A DNA stretch of 64,000 nucleotides from Oscillospiraceae bacterium (GTDB lineage Bacteria; Bacillota; Clostridia; Oscillospirales; SIG627). Both the position numbers and the translations under genes were made by a program. Each line of letters starts with the position of its first letter. Within the stretch, counting starts at the first letter, position 1. Positions 36,595-45,540 of this stretch are shown here, piece after piece. The DNA lies in assembly GCA_015065085.1 (NCBI GenBank), contig SVQW01000001.1, positions 416,258-480,257 on the forward strand, given 5' to 3'. The notes beneath the pieces are model-generated. The model worked only from the letters and a program-made list of their open reading frames with translations. It did no database searches and was not told the origin of the DNA.

Positions 36595-37653
36595 ATGAAA
36601 TATTCTTTACGAAATTTTGCATTGACTTTTTTGATTTCACTTATAATTTTTGGTGCAATCGCATGGAGTGTTGTAGGTTCTTTAAAAAATATGAGCCAAG
36701 ACATACTTACCGGACAAGTTGTGAACAACTTGGAAGATGACAAAAGTTTTGTTGATAAAAACGATTTAAACGATAATTCTCAAACTGAATTCAAAGGCAA
36801 GAGCTTTAATTTTCTTGCGGTCGGGCTTGATAAATTTCCACCCTCGCAAAAATACATTATAAATCACGTCGATGATGATATCCCTTACAGCACAATGGAA
36901 GCGATAATGATAGTGAGAGCCGACAAGGAAAAGGAGAAGTTTATTTTTATTTCCCTGCCCACGGATTTTATCATAAATTTCAAAGGTGAAAATATGCCGT
37001 TGGGGCAGCTTACAAAAGTTTTGAATATCAACGACCCCGATCAACTTAATCTTTTGATAAACGAAATCACTGCTCTTACAGGGTTGAAAATTAATTATCA
37101 TGCTTTTATCGACATGGAAAGCTTTGTTGAAGCCCTTGATAACCTGGGAGGCATAAGTTATAACGTTCCGACTGAAATGAAATATCAGGATCCCGAGCAG
37201 GACCTCACAATTTCTTTTAAAAAGAATCAAAAACTCACAAAAGCATCTGATATACTGAAAATGCTGAGATTTGTAACCTATAATTCTCCTAATGAAGCAT
37301 CTGAAAATTCATTCAATTTTGAAAAAGCAAAAAGCGAAGCATTGCGTACTCAGTTACACATGAGTTTTGTCAATGAACTGTTTGAAAAAATGCTTACAGC
37401 CGAAAACATTATTTCTATTCCGATTTGGATACCGGATTTATTCAAATCAACTATAACAAACTTTGGTTTAGAAATTGTAAAGGACAACGTTGACCTCATA
37501 TTCTCTTACAAGAATTATTCACATGTAAATCTCGTGTATTCTGAGACTTATAATAGCCATATCACGGAAAAGTATTCGGATTACGAGCCAAACAAAGAGC
37601 AAATTAAAGCTTCTGTTGCAAAAATTTCAACCGAAATCGGAAAACTTGTGTAA
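36595..37653 (+). CDS. LytR-CpsA-Psr (LCP)-like membrane protein lacking the key arginines
   Basis: A 352-residue protein with one N-terminal membrane helix (about 8-30) and an extracytoplasmic domain that follows the LCP pattern: FLAVGLDKF, a beta strand ending FISLPTDF, and LDNLGGISYNVPTEMKY. LCP proteins transfer wall polymers onto peptidoglycan using conserved Arg and Asp. Here SIPRD reads SLPTD, the RSD motif is absent, and the Arg-rich final motif reads LRFVTYN, so the transferase activity is probably lost. The start at 36595 has GAGGTG about 9 nt upstream. Last gene of the topB operon. Confidence 0.72.
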   Translation: MKYSLRNFALTFLISLIIFGAIAWSVVGSLKNMSQDILTGQVVNNLEDDKSFVDKNDLNDNSQTEFKGKSFNFLAVGLDKFPPSQKYIINHVDDDIPYSTMEAIMIVRADKEKEKFIFISLPTDFIINFKGENMPLGQLTKVLNINDPDQLNLLINEITALTGLKINYHAFIDMESFVEALDNLGGISYNVPTEMKYQDPEQDLTISFKKNQKLTKASDILKMLRFVTYNSPNEASENSFNFEKAKSEALRTQLHMSFVNELFEKMLTAENIISIPIWIPDLFKSTITNFGLEIVKDNVDLIFSYKNYSHVNLVYSETYNSHITEKYSDYEPNKEQIKASVAKISTEIGKLV

Positions 37654-37695
37654 ATACAATTTGACATAGATTTAGAGTATTAATATTTACACTTT

Positions 37696-37726
37696 AAAAC
37701 CCGAAACTAAATTTGTTTCGGGTTTT
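37696..37726 (+). terminator. Terminator after the LCP-like gene
   Basis: A perfect 12-bp stem (AAAACCCGAAAC and its complement) with a 7-nt loop. The descending arm ends in TTTT and is followed by an A/T-rich stretch. The A and T ends would let it work in both directions. Confidence 0.88.
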
Positions 37727-37735
37727 AATTATTCA

Positions 37736-37774
37736 AAAAGGAACAATAATCCAAATCAGATCATTGTTCCTTTT
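37736..37774 (-). terminator. Second hairpin terminator, probably for the lipoprotein gene
   Basis: A perfect 12-bp stem (AAAAGGAACAAT and its complement) with a 15-nt loop lies between two converging genes. On the minus strand it ends in a run of five T; on the plus strand in four. Confidence 0.78.
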
Positions 37775-37838
37775 GCGGTAAATATTAATTTTTTAATAAC
37801 TTCTCATCCGGAGATCATTATTTTAAAAATCAATCCGA

Positions 37839-38393
37839 TCAAAGAGCCTCAAAGTTTGCGGTAGCTGCATCAACAACTTCGGGAGTTGACATGAGAACAA
37901 GAATCATGTTATCCTTGGTGAGAACAGCTGTCTTTTCCGCTTCAGCGCATACCCACTTGCGAGGATCAAGATTTGCCTCGATGTTAGCAGCAAGAGCGGC
38001 AACATCTGTACCTTCGCTTACGCGAACAAGAGCCACCTGATGTGCGATGGAAGATATGAGAGGCATTGATACATACGCTTCATAAGCTTCTGCGGGGGCA
38101 TCAACAAAGAATACACCGGGGAAAAGATCGTTGTTTACTTCAACGGTGTCAAGCATAAGTTCCTCAGGAGTAATGCCTGCAATAACCTTATCGAATGTAG
38201 CTCTGAGATCTTCAGCAGAAGACTGTGTGTTGTCTTCGCTCTGCTGTGCATCGTTGTTTTCGGTTGTTGCGTCGCCGATTGTTTCATCTGGGCTGATTGT
38301 CTGATCGTCAGCAGGCTTCTGATCATTGTTGGTGCAAGACACCAGTGCAAGGGTAAGAATGAGTGCTAAAAGAATGAGTGAAAGTTTTTTCAT
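37839..38393 (-). CDS. DUF4358-like lipoprotein
   Basis: A 184-residue lipoprotein. The signal sequence ends in the lipobox LALVSC with the lipid-modified Cys at 20. A Gln/Asp/Glu/Thr-rich linker (about 21-60) is followed by a small alpha/beta domain (about 65-184) that resembles the DUF4358 family of Clostridia, whose function is unknown. The RBS GGAGG lies 7 nt before the ATG. It is a single gene between converging and diverging neighbours. Confidence 0.75.
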   Translation of the reverse strand: MKKLSLILLALILTLALVSCTNNDQKPADDQTISPDETIGDATTENNDAQQSEDNTQSSAEDLRATFDKVIAGITPEELMLDTVEVNNDLFPGVFFVDAPAEAYEAYVSMPLISSIAHQVALVRVSEGTDVAALAANIEANLDPRKWVCAEAEKTAVLTKDNMILVLMSTPEVVDAATANFEAL

Positions 38394-38547
38394 TATTTTT
38401 CCTCCAATTTTTTTATTTATTAGACGATGGTTTTCAAATATTGTTCCCTTTTTTTTAAAAAAAACACTTCACAGAAAAATTACAAAATCAACAAATCGAC
38501 ATAATATAAGTTATGTATAATCTGTAAAACTGAATGGTGGTGAATTT

Positions 38548-39282
38548 TTGAAGGAAAATTTTGGTTTTGTTTTTCAGCGATACGAGAAAAAGTATCTGCT
38601 TACAGAAGATAAATATCATAATCTATGCAAGGATTTAAGTGGATATATGCAAACCGACAAATATGGTCTTACCACCATTTGCAACATCTACTACGACACC
38701 AGCGATTTCAGGCTTATCCGAACTTCGCTTGAAAAGCCCAGGTATAAAGAAAAATTCAGAGTAAGAAGCTACGGGGTACCACAAAGCGACAGTGACGTCT
38801 TCCTTGAAATAAAAAAGAAATATAAAAATGTCGTATACAAGCGGCGTGCAGTTATGACACATGAGCAGTCGCTTAAATATCTGAGTAACAATATTAAACC
38901 TTATGATTCCCAGATAATGCGCGAAATTGATTATTTTTTCAGGCTATATGAGCTTTCGCCATCTGTATTTCTTGCTTATGACAGAATTGCCATGTTCGGT
39001 ATACAGGATCCGGAACTGCGCATGACATTCGACACCAACATCCGAAGCAGATTTCACGATCTGAATCTCGCTTACGGAGACAGTGGAGAGTTGCTTATTG
39101 ACAATGAAGCAAAATATTTGCTTGAAATCAAAACACTAAATTCAATACCGCTTTGGCTCACGCGAATTTTAAGCAAAAACGAGGTCTACCCAACCTCGTT
39201 TTCAAAGTACGGAAGAGTGTACGAAAAGCATGTAAATAAAGTTAATTTAGACCATCAAAAGGAGAACTGTACATATGTTTAA
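38548..39282 (+). CDS. VTC (polyphosphate polymerase-like) domain protein
   Basis: A 244-residue triphosphate-tunnel-type protein. The motifs FQRYEKKYLL (N-terminus), EKFRVRSYG, VFLEIKKKYKN, VVYKRRA, YDRIAMFG and LLEIKT place alternating Lys, Arg and Glu on the strands of the tunnel, as in the VTC polyphosphate polymerase domain. The start is TTG at 38548 with GGTGG upstream; no in-frame ATG precedes the conserved N-terminus. A TATAAT at 38516-38521 may be the promoter, but no clear -35 was seen. It overlaps the DUF4956 gene by 8 bp, a common pairing in Firmicutes. Confidence 0.85.
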   Translation: MKENFGFVFQRYEKKYLLTEDKYHNLCKDLSGYMQTDKYGLTTICNIYYDTSDFRLIRTSLEKPRYKEKFRVRSYGVPQSDSDVFLEIKKKYKNVVYKRRAVMTHEQSLKYLSNNIKPYDSQIMREIDYFFRLYELSPSVFLAYDRIAMFGIQDPELRMTFDTNIRSRFHDLNLAYGDSGELLIDNEAKYLLEIKTLNSIPLWLTRILSKNEVYPTSFSKYGRVYEKHVNKVNLDHQKENCTYV

Positions 39283-39940
39283 CTCAATTCTTACCTATAA
39301 TCCGGTAACAACACTACCTGTGCTTATATGTATGTCGGCAGCGGTTGTGCTCGGTATTGTAATAATGCTTATATACCGAACTCAGGGGTACTATTCGAGT
39401 AGTTTTATGCTCACGTTGGCTGTGATTCCGGCAGTTGTACAAGCTGTAATACTGGTTGTCAATGGGAATCTCGGGACCGCCGTTGCTGTTGCAGGCGCTT
39501 TCAGCCTTGTACGTTTCCGCTCTTTAGCAGGAAGTGCCAAAGAGATTACATTTGTTTTTTATGCAATGGCAGCAGGTCTTATTTGCGGAATGGGTTATGT
39601 ATTATTTGCGATTATATTTGTTTTAGTTGTTGGACTGCTGGTAATTATCCTTTCTAAGCTTTCCATACTCGAAGCCTCTTCATCGACACGCCAGTTAAAA
39701 ATCAATATTCCCGAAAATCTTGACTATTCCGATATGTTTGATGACCTTTTTGAAAAATACCTAAAATATGTAAAATTAGAACGGGTCCGCACAACAAATC
39801 TCGGAAGCATGTTTGAGCTCACTTATAATATCAGACTAAAAGACGTAAAAAAAGAAAAAAGCTTTATAGATGACTTACGATGCCGTAACGGCAACCTTAC
39901 GATAATGTGCCAGTCAACCCACAGCCCTACCGATCTTTAA
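39275..39940 (+). CDS. DUF4956 membrane protein
   Basis: A 221-residue protein with four membrane segments in the first 130 residues and a small cytoplasmic alpha/beta domain after them. GAFSLVRFRSLAGSAKEI at about 72-90 is the conserved DUF4956 segment. The function is not established, but its constant pairing with VTC-domain genes suggests a joint membrane complex. The RBS AAAGGAG lies inside the end of the VTC gene. Confidence 0.85.
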   Translation: MFNSILTYNPVTTLPVLICMSAAVVLGIVIMLIYRTQGYYSSSFMLTLAVIPAVVQAVILVVNGNLGTAVAVAGAFSLVRFRSLAGSAKEITFVFYAMAAGLICGMGYVLFAIIFVLVVGLLVIILSKLSILEASSSTRQLKINIPENLDYSDMFDDLFEKYLKYVKLERVRTTNLGSMFELTYNIRLKDVKKEKSFIDDLRCRNGNLTIMCQSTHSPTDL

Positions 39941-39952
39941 TTATTTCACTAA

Positions 39953-39992
39953 AAAATGTGCATTAAACTCCGCAGAGTTTAATGCACATTTT
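39953..39992. terminator. Bidirectional terminator between DUF4956 and SPFH genes
   Basis: A perfect 18-bp stem (beginning AAAATGTGCATTAAACTC) with the loop CGCA lies 12 bp past the DUF4956 stop and 10 bp past the SPFH stop on the other strand. A-runs and T-runs at the ends let it serve both converging genes. Confidence 0.93.
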
Positions 39993-40002
39993 AATTTAAG
40001 AC

Positions 40003-40935
40003 TTATTTGTCATTCTTGTTGTCGCCGATTACTTCCTTGAATACAGAAGCTATATTCGCAACATTTTGTAACTCGGAAGGAATAATCAGTTTTGTCGCTT
40101 TACCGTCAGCAACCTTTTCCAGAGCTTCAAAGCTCTTAAGCATCAAAGCCTCTTTTCCGGGTGCGGCTTCATTTATAAGTCGTATACCATCGGCAATGGC
40201 TTTTTGAACCTGCAATATAGCCTCAGCTTCACCTTCGGCCTCGCGGATTCGAGCTTCTTTAACTGCTTCGGCACGTAGTATTGCCGCTTGTTTTTCCGCC
40301 TCAGCTTCAAGAATTTTAGACTCTTTAAGGCCTTCTGAAACAAGAACGGAAGCACGTTTTTCTCCCTCTGCCTGAAGCACCTTTTCACGTCTTTCGCGCT
40401 CAGCGCGCATCTGCTTTTCCATGGCGTCCTGTATATCACGCGGAGGTATTATATTTTTCAACTCAACACGGTTTATCTTTATACCCCATGGATCAGTGGC
40501 TTCATCGAGTATACTGCGCATCTTTACATTTATTATGTCGCGCGACGTAAGTGTGCTGTCCAATTCCAATTCACCTATTATGTTTCTTAAAGTAGTTGCA
40601 GTCAGGTTTTCAATTGCAAGCAACGGCTTTTCAACACCGTATGTGTAAAGCTTTGGGTCGGATATCTGATAATAAACAACTGTATCAATCTGCATATGAA
40701 CATTGTCTTTGGTAATGACAGGCTGGGGCGGAAAATCCACAACCTGCTCTTTGAGAGAAATTCTTTTTGCAACTCTTTCCAGAAACGGAATTTGAAAATG
40801 AAGTCCGGTATCCCACGTCATTTTATATGCGCCCAATCTCTCAAGCACAAATGCTGTTGCTTGCGGGACAATTTTAATGCAAGAAATAAGTATGACAATA
40901 ACAATAGCAGAAATGAGTATGATCAACGCTTCCAT
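40003..40935 (-). CDS. SPFH/Band 7 (stomatin, QmcA-like) membrane protein
   Basis: A 310-residue protein with one N-terminal membrane helix (about 2-22), then the SPFH domain beginning PQATAFVLERLGAYKMTW. A long Ala/Glu-rich coiled coil lies at about 185-250, and the C-terminal segment KLIIPSEL follows. Such proteins form large membrane-microdomain scaffolds. The neighbouring NfeD gene is the usual partner. Last gene of an eight-gene operon, ended by the shared hairpin terminator. Confidence 0.93.
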   Translation of the reverse strand: MEALIILISAIVIVILISCIKIVPQATAFVLERLGAYKMTWDTGLHFQIPFLERVAKRISLKEQVVDFPPQPVITKDNVHMQIDTVVYYQISDPKLYTYGVEKPLLAIENLTATTLRNIIGELELDSTLTSRDIINVKMRSILDEATDPWGIKINRVELKNIIPPRDIQDAMEKQMRAERERREKVLQAEGEKRASVLVSEGLKESKILEAEAEKQAAILRAEAVKEARIREAEGEAEAILQVQKAIADGIRLINEAAPGKEALMLKSFEALEKVADGKATKLIIPSELQNVANIASVFKEVIGDNKNDK

Positions 40936-40957
40936 GAATATATACCTCGCTTTTAAA

Positions 40958-41398
40958 TTATTGTATGTATTCGCAAATGAGCTTTACACCTTCGATTTTT
41001 CTTACAACTACCTTTGAACCGACAGGAATTACTTCACCGTTCAGTGAACGTGCCGCCCAACTCTGAGAACCCACAACAACACGTCCGACACCCTTGAAAT
41101 TATCAATTTCTTCTTCAACCCTTGCTTCTGAACCGATAATTACGTCAAGATTTGTGAGTGTATCCTTTTTTCTTGAATAAATAAACTTCCCGAAAGGTTT
41201 TCTGAAAACCGCCAGTAGAACTATTGAAATCACAAAAAAAGAAATGTACTGCCACAGCGAAGGAACACCAAGTGAAGCCAGAAGAGCGCAAATAAGTGCA
41301 GTGGGCATAAACCAAATACACACAAGTATTGAAGTGCAAGCCTCTATTACCAACATGACGGCAAATACAATTAACCACATAATTGTATAAGGATTCAT
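40958..41398 (-). CDS. NfeD-like membrane protein (short form)
   Basis: A 146-residue protein: two to three membrane helices in the first 75 residues and a C-terminal OB-fold NfeD domain (about 90-146) with IGSEARVEEEI and PVGSKVVVRKIEG. It is the short form without the serine protease part, which typically works with SPFH proteins. The start at 41398 has GGAGGAG 7 nt upstream; a longer in-frame start at 41452 would overlap rmuC. Confidence 0.9.
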   Translation of the reverse strand: MNPYTIMWLIVFAVMLVIEACTSILVCIWFMPTALICALLASLGVPSLWQYISFFVISIVLLAVFRKPFGKFIYSRKKDTLTNLDVIIGSEARVEEEIDNFKGVGRVVVGSQSWAARSLNGEVIPVGSKVVVRKIEGVKLICEYIQ

Positions 41399-41402
41399 AA
41401 TT

Positions 41403-42572
41403 TTACTCCTCCAATAAATTCTTAGCCACATCGGCAGAAATTTGTGTGACATTTTTGAGCTTTCGATTTATTGCGCGGGTTCTTGTACCTATGAGCTTAT
41501 CCAGCTCGCTGTTGGCACTGGTAATTTTCTCCTGTGCCTTTTGCAGAACTGTTTCGAAATTTTCAAATTCTGTCTTAACAGCTCCCAAGACCTCCCATAC
41601 CTCGCTGGAGCGCTTTTGAATTGCAAGTGTTCTAAAGCCTGTTTGCAAGCTGTTTAGAAGCGCTGCCATTGTAGTAGGACCGGCGATATTCACCTTATAT
41701 TCTCTCTGTAAGCGCTCAATCATTCCGTGCCTTATAGCTTCGGCATACAGTCCTTCGGTAGGTAAAAACATTATTGCAAAATCGGTCGTTGCCGGAGGAT
41801 ATACATACTTAGTTTTTATATCCTTTGCGAAGTCACACAACCTGCGTTCAAACAGTGCCGACTGACTCTTTATAAGTGTGGCATCGCCACTATCGTATGC
41901 CTCCATAAGCTGTGCGTATATATCAGCCGGAAATTTAGCATCAATAGGAAGATAGACTTCCCCGTCTCCCGAGCCGGGTAAAACAACGGCAAACTCAACT
42001 CGGTCAGCAGAACCGGGTTTGGTGGAAATGTTTTCACAATACTGCTCGGGTGAAAGAATATCGCTGAGAATACTGCCTAACTGAATCTCGCCAAGAATAC
42101 CGCGTGTTTTTACATTTGACAGAACCTTTTTAAGATCCCCCACTCCTGTTGCGAGTGTTTGCATTTCTCCAAGTCCCTTATAAACCTGCTCCAAGCGCTC
42201 ATTAACCGTAGCGAAGGACCTGGCAATACGCTCCTCCAACGTCTTTTGAAGCTTTTCATCTACGGTATCACGCATTTTATCAAGACTTTCCTTGTTTTGC
42301 TGGGTAAGGCGGGATATTCTTTCTGAAAAATCGTTAAGACGCTTATCCTGTACATCCACAAGCTGACGCTGAGTTTGAGTCATAGACTCGGTGAGGGTAT
42401 TCAGGCTTAGCTGCATAGCAGTTATGGTATTACGATTTTGTTCAGAAATAATGTTACTGATAGCCTGTATATCATTCGCACTCATATCGCGCGAAGAAGG
42501 TCGGCGCAGAAGCAATAAAATAAGCAATAACACCGCAACGGATCCAAGAATTATGATAACAATTTCCATCAT
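41403..42572 (-). CDS. rmuC: DNA recombination protein RmuC
   Basis: A 389-residue protein with an N-terminal membrane helix (about 3-22), a long coiled coil (about 30-140) and the RmuC nuclease-like core (GILGEIQLGSILSDIL, LPIDAKFP, AIMFLPTEGLYAEA). RmuC limits sequence inversions at short repeats in E. coli. The start may be either of two adjacent ATGs (42572 or 42569). Confidence 0.92.
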   Translation of the reverse strand: MMEIVIIILGSVAVLLLILLLLRRPSSRDMSANDIQAISNIISEQNRNTITAMQLSLNTLTESMTQTQRQLVDVQDKRLNDFSERISRLTQQNKESLDKMRDTVDEKLQKTLEERIARSFATVNERLEQVYKGLGEMQTLATGVGDLKKVLSNVKTRGILGEIQLGSILSDILSPEQYCENISTKPGSADRVEFAVVLPGSGDGEVYLPIDAKFPADIYAQLMEAYDSGDATLIKSQSALFERRLCDFAKDIKTKYVYPPATTDFAIMFLPTEGLYAEAIRHGMIERLQREYKVNIAGPTTMAALLNSLQTGFRTLAIQKRSSEVWEVLGAVKTEFENFETVLQKAQEKITSANSELDKLIGTRTRAINRKLKNVTQISADVAKNLLEE

Positions 42573-42583
42573 CTCACCACTAT

Positions 42584-44005
42584 TTATCCTATGATATTTT
42601 CGCTTTCGGCAAGTACTTCGTCGGAAAGCTCAGGTGGCGCCTGATTTGCAGATTCGCGTTTAATTTCAGCAACAGCATTATTGTGCTCGCCCAAAGTACG
42701 CGAAAATACAGCCGCTCCATTACTGCGAGTTACAAAGTAGTAATATTTTGTGTTTGCGGGATACAACGCCGCAAGTATGCTTTCAAGACCCGGATTTGCA
42801 ATCGCACTGGGAGGTAAACCTTTGTACAGATATGTGTTATACGGTGAATCCACTTCGAGATCCTTGGGTGTGATTTCTTTTTTACGTTCTGCAAACGAAT
42901 ACTGAATTGTAGCATCGGATTGGAGATAAGGCGCATCCCAGTTATTCAGTCGGTTGTGAAAAACAGAAGAAATATTCTCTAAATCCTGTTGCAAATAACC
43001 TTCTTTTTCAATCAAAGAAGCGATATTTACAATTTCATCAACACTGTAACCCAGTGCTGTGCAGCGATCGTAATACTCCTCTTCAAATTTTTGATTAAAG
43101 TTAGACAGAAGCTTGGAAATTATAAAACTTTCGTCGCTATCGGTATAAAAATCGTAGGTATCGGGATACAAATAACCCTCCAGACGATATTTTCGTCCCG
43201 GTATATCACGCCAATTTTCAAGAGCCTTCACAAATTTGTAATCGTAGTCGTAATTGTTTATGGCTTCAACAAATTCTTCTCTGTTTCCAACTCCTGCGTC
43301 GGTAAATATTTTTATAGTCTCGTCAACGGTCAAACCCTCCTTGAATGTAAGTGTAACGATAGTTCTTCCACCGCTTTTTTTCTTGAAGGTAGACAGCATC
43401 ATATCATAGTTGAGCATGGAAGAAATTTCATAAGTCCCCGCCTTAAGTTCAATAGGTGTTTTATTGTTGCGATGTCTGTACCAGGTATAGAATTTAAACA
43501 CCTCAGGATGCTCGATCATTCCCTCGGCGTGCAAAATGTCCGCCAATTCCGACACGGTTGTGTTATCCGAAACCGTAATCACAGCACTTTTTTCTGGCTT
43601 TACAAAAGCGAAAATGTCGTTAGCGTAAATAATTCCAAAGTAAGAAAGTATACCCGACACCGCAATTACAGCCACAATATATATAAGAGCCTTTGCAATA
43701 CCAAAAATCAATCCACTGCCATTTGAGCCATCAGTTGAAATATTATCATTTTCACTTTTTGATTCCAAATCCTTTTTGGGGAGTGTATTACCTTTCTTTG
43801 CAATGTGCTCCGCTTTGTTCTCGGTTAATTCTTGCTCAGCAGGCACGTGAGCTTCTTTTGGGGAAGTTTCTTTGATACTCGAATCCTTGCGGACATTTAC
43901 AGCCGGTATTGCACGGGTGCGTGCCGGACTGTTCTGAACGTGAAACGTATCCGTAACAAGTACATCCAATTCATCCTGCTTATTTGTGTTTTTATTTTCT
44001 TCCAT
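42584..44005 (-). CDS. mltG: Endolytic murein transglycosylase MltG
   Basis: A 473-residue protein with a charged cytoplasmic N-terminus of about 100 residues, one membrane helix (about 103-128) and the YceG/MltG domain. The latter contains LEGYLYPDTYDF and the catalytic Glu in IASLIEKEGYLQ. MltG cleaves nascent peptidoglycan glycan strands and sets their length. The start at 44005 has GAGG upstream. The long low-complexity N-terminus is typical of Clostridia. Confidence 0.94.
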   Translation of the reverse strand: MEENKNTNKQDELDVLVTDTFHVQNSPARTRAIPAVNVRKDSSIKETSPKEAHVPAEQELTENKAEHIAKKGNTLPKKDLESKSENDNISTDGSNGSGLIFGIAKALIYIVAVIAVSGILSYFGIIYANDIFAFVKPEKSAVITVSDNTTVSELADILHAEGMIEHPEVFKFYTWYRHRNNKTPIELKAGTYEISSMLNYDMMLSTFKKKSGGRTIVTLTFKEGLTVDETIKIFTDAGVGNREEFVEAINNYDYDYKFVKALENWRDIPGRKYRLEGYLYPDTYDFYTDSDESFIISKLLSNFNQKFEEEYYDRCTALGYSVDEIVNIASLIEKEGYLQQDLENISSVFHNRLNNWDAPYLQSDATIQYSFAERKKEITPKDLEVDSPYNTYLYKGLPPSAIANPGLESILAALYPANTKYYYFVTRSNGAAVFSRTLGEHNNAVAEIKRESANQAPPELSDEVLAESENIIG

Positions 44006-44012
44006 ATTTACC

Positions 44013-44963
44013 TCACAGTACATTAATGGTGGCAGTTATAAGAAAGATAGCCGCAGTAACAAGAAATGCGGGCGAAAGTATCAGCTTTGAAAAAACCGCG
44101 GTTGCATCATTCTTGTGTTCTTTAACATTTTTTACAGTTTTACCGTTTTCTAATGCGTTGAGTTTTTTGATAATTTCATTTTCCTCACAATCGCAGGCTT
44201 TCTTCCGGTATATACTTTCCAAAACCGAAAAAGTAAAAAACACAGTAATCAGCAAAAGCACACCCAGAATAAATAACGGCATTGCAGAATCCGAGATTTT
44301 TCCGATATAGTTTACAACCATATTCTCGGCATAAATATTATATGTGTTATAAATCATGTGTAAGACTATCGAAGGGATTACAGAATCTGTAACAGCGCAA
44401 ATCGTTCCAAAAAAGATACCCACATATAAGTGCTTTGGCAACAAGGCGAAAGACATCTCAGAAAACGAAAACAGTAATGTCGACATTATAACTGCACAGA
44501 CTATTCCGAATGTCCTGTATTCACTGAGAACCACCCCCCTGAAAAGCAGCTCTTTTAAAAACGCAGGGACAATTATCAGCCCAAGAACAGAATATATATG
44601 CTGCTCACCCACAAAAGAATACGCCGTAACGCGGGAAGAGTATATAATGCCTTGAAAATAATACAAATCCAATGCCACAAACATCAAAAGTCCAAGCAAA
44701 AACAATAATGCCAGACAAACCGTCAACAACAAATTGCGGTATGAAAACAAATTAAACTTAAGTGACTTAAAAAACATCACATTACGCACTTTACAATAAA
44801 AAGCAAGCGGTAACATGTACACAATCAGCTGAACAACCGTAAAAGATAAATAATAATCAGCACCGTTAAGTACCGCTGTGTTTATTATGTTGTCCGAAAT
44901 CAGAAGAAGTATCATTATGACACTTACGAATATCGGGGCATAAACAGCTTCATTTTCACGCAT
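44013..44963 (-). CDS. CPBP family intramembrane metalloprotease-like protein
   Basis: A 316-residue protein with about eight membrane segments. The CPBP motif reads KELLFRG, so the first Glu of EExxxR is Lys (codon AAA). The second motif region LPKHLYVGIFFG and the third LHMIYNTYN keep the His and Asn residues. A cytoplasmic C-terminal half contains a short charged segment (about 265-290) and a final helix. It overlaps the cyclo-ligase gene by 8 bp. The substrate is unknown. Confidence 0.82.
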   Translation of the reverse strand: MRENEAVYAPIFVSVIMILLLISDNIINTAVLNGADYYLSFTVVQLIVYMLPLAFYCKVRNVMFFKSLKFNLFSYRNLLLTVCLALLFLLGLLMFVALDLYYFQGIIYSSRVTAYSFVGEQHIYSVLGLIIVPAFLKELLFRGVVLSEYRTFGIVCAVIMSTLLFSFSEMSFALLPKHLYVGIFFGTICAVTDSVIPSIVLHMIYNTYNIYAENMVVNYIGKISDSAMPLFILGVLLLITVFFTFSVLESIYRKKACDCEENEIIKKLNALENGKTVKNVKEHKNDATAVFSKLILSPAFLVTAAIFLITATINVL

Positions 44964-45540
44964 TTGGTGTAAAAATTCCTTTCTCGGTTATAATCATATC
45001 AACTTTTGAATCGTACTTGCCCACCGGAATTGTATCAAGAAGGAAATCGGAATAACACAATCCTATCTTAGTACCCCGGAAATCACGCAAAAAACGGTCA
45101 TAGTAACCCTTACCGTATCCTATACGGTAACCGCGTCTGTCAAAAGCAAGCGCCGGAACAATACATACGCAGTGGCCCTTGGGTTCATACAAAGGAAAAT
45201 CATCCGCAGGCTCGGGAATATCATACATTCCGATGTGTAAATCCTCAAGGGAATCAATACGATGAAAAATCATAATATCTTCATTATTTTCGTTCTTTGT
45301 GCAACGAGGAAGGCACACCGTGATACCTCGTTCAAGAGAAACATTTATTATGTCCATCGTTGAAATTTCACTGCCAACCGAATGATATATCAATAACGTA
45401 TCAGTCAGGCGAAATGTAGTAGTTTTTAATAAAATATCCAGAATTTTTTTATCATCGGCTTTTTTCTTTTCCGCAGCAACAGATGAACGATTCGCCTTGA
45501 GAGTACGCCGTAACTCTTTCTTTTGAATTGTTATGTGCAT
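44956..45540 (-). CDS. 5-formyltetrahydrofolate cyclo-ligase
   Basis: A 194-residue folate enzyme that converts 5-formyl-THF to 5,10-methenyl-THF with ATP. The N-terminal KKELRRTLKANR and the C-terminal GYRIGYGKGYYDRFL (about 137-151) are the family signatures. The start codon shares its A with the stop codon of the DJ-1 gene (TAATG). Confidence 0.94.
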   Translation of the reverse strand: MHITIQKKELRRTLKANRSSVAAEKKKADDKKILDILLKTTTFRLTDTLLIYHSVGSEISTMDIINVSLERGITVCLPRCTKNENNEDIMIFHRIDSLEDLHIGMYDIPEPADDFPLYEPKGHCVCIVPALAFDRRGYRIGYGKGYYDRFLRDFRGTKIGLCYSDFLLDTIPVGKYDSKVDMIITEKGIFTPNA

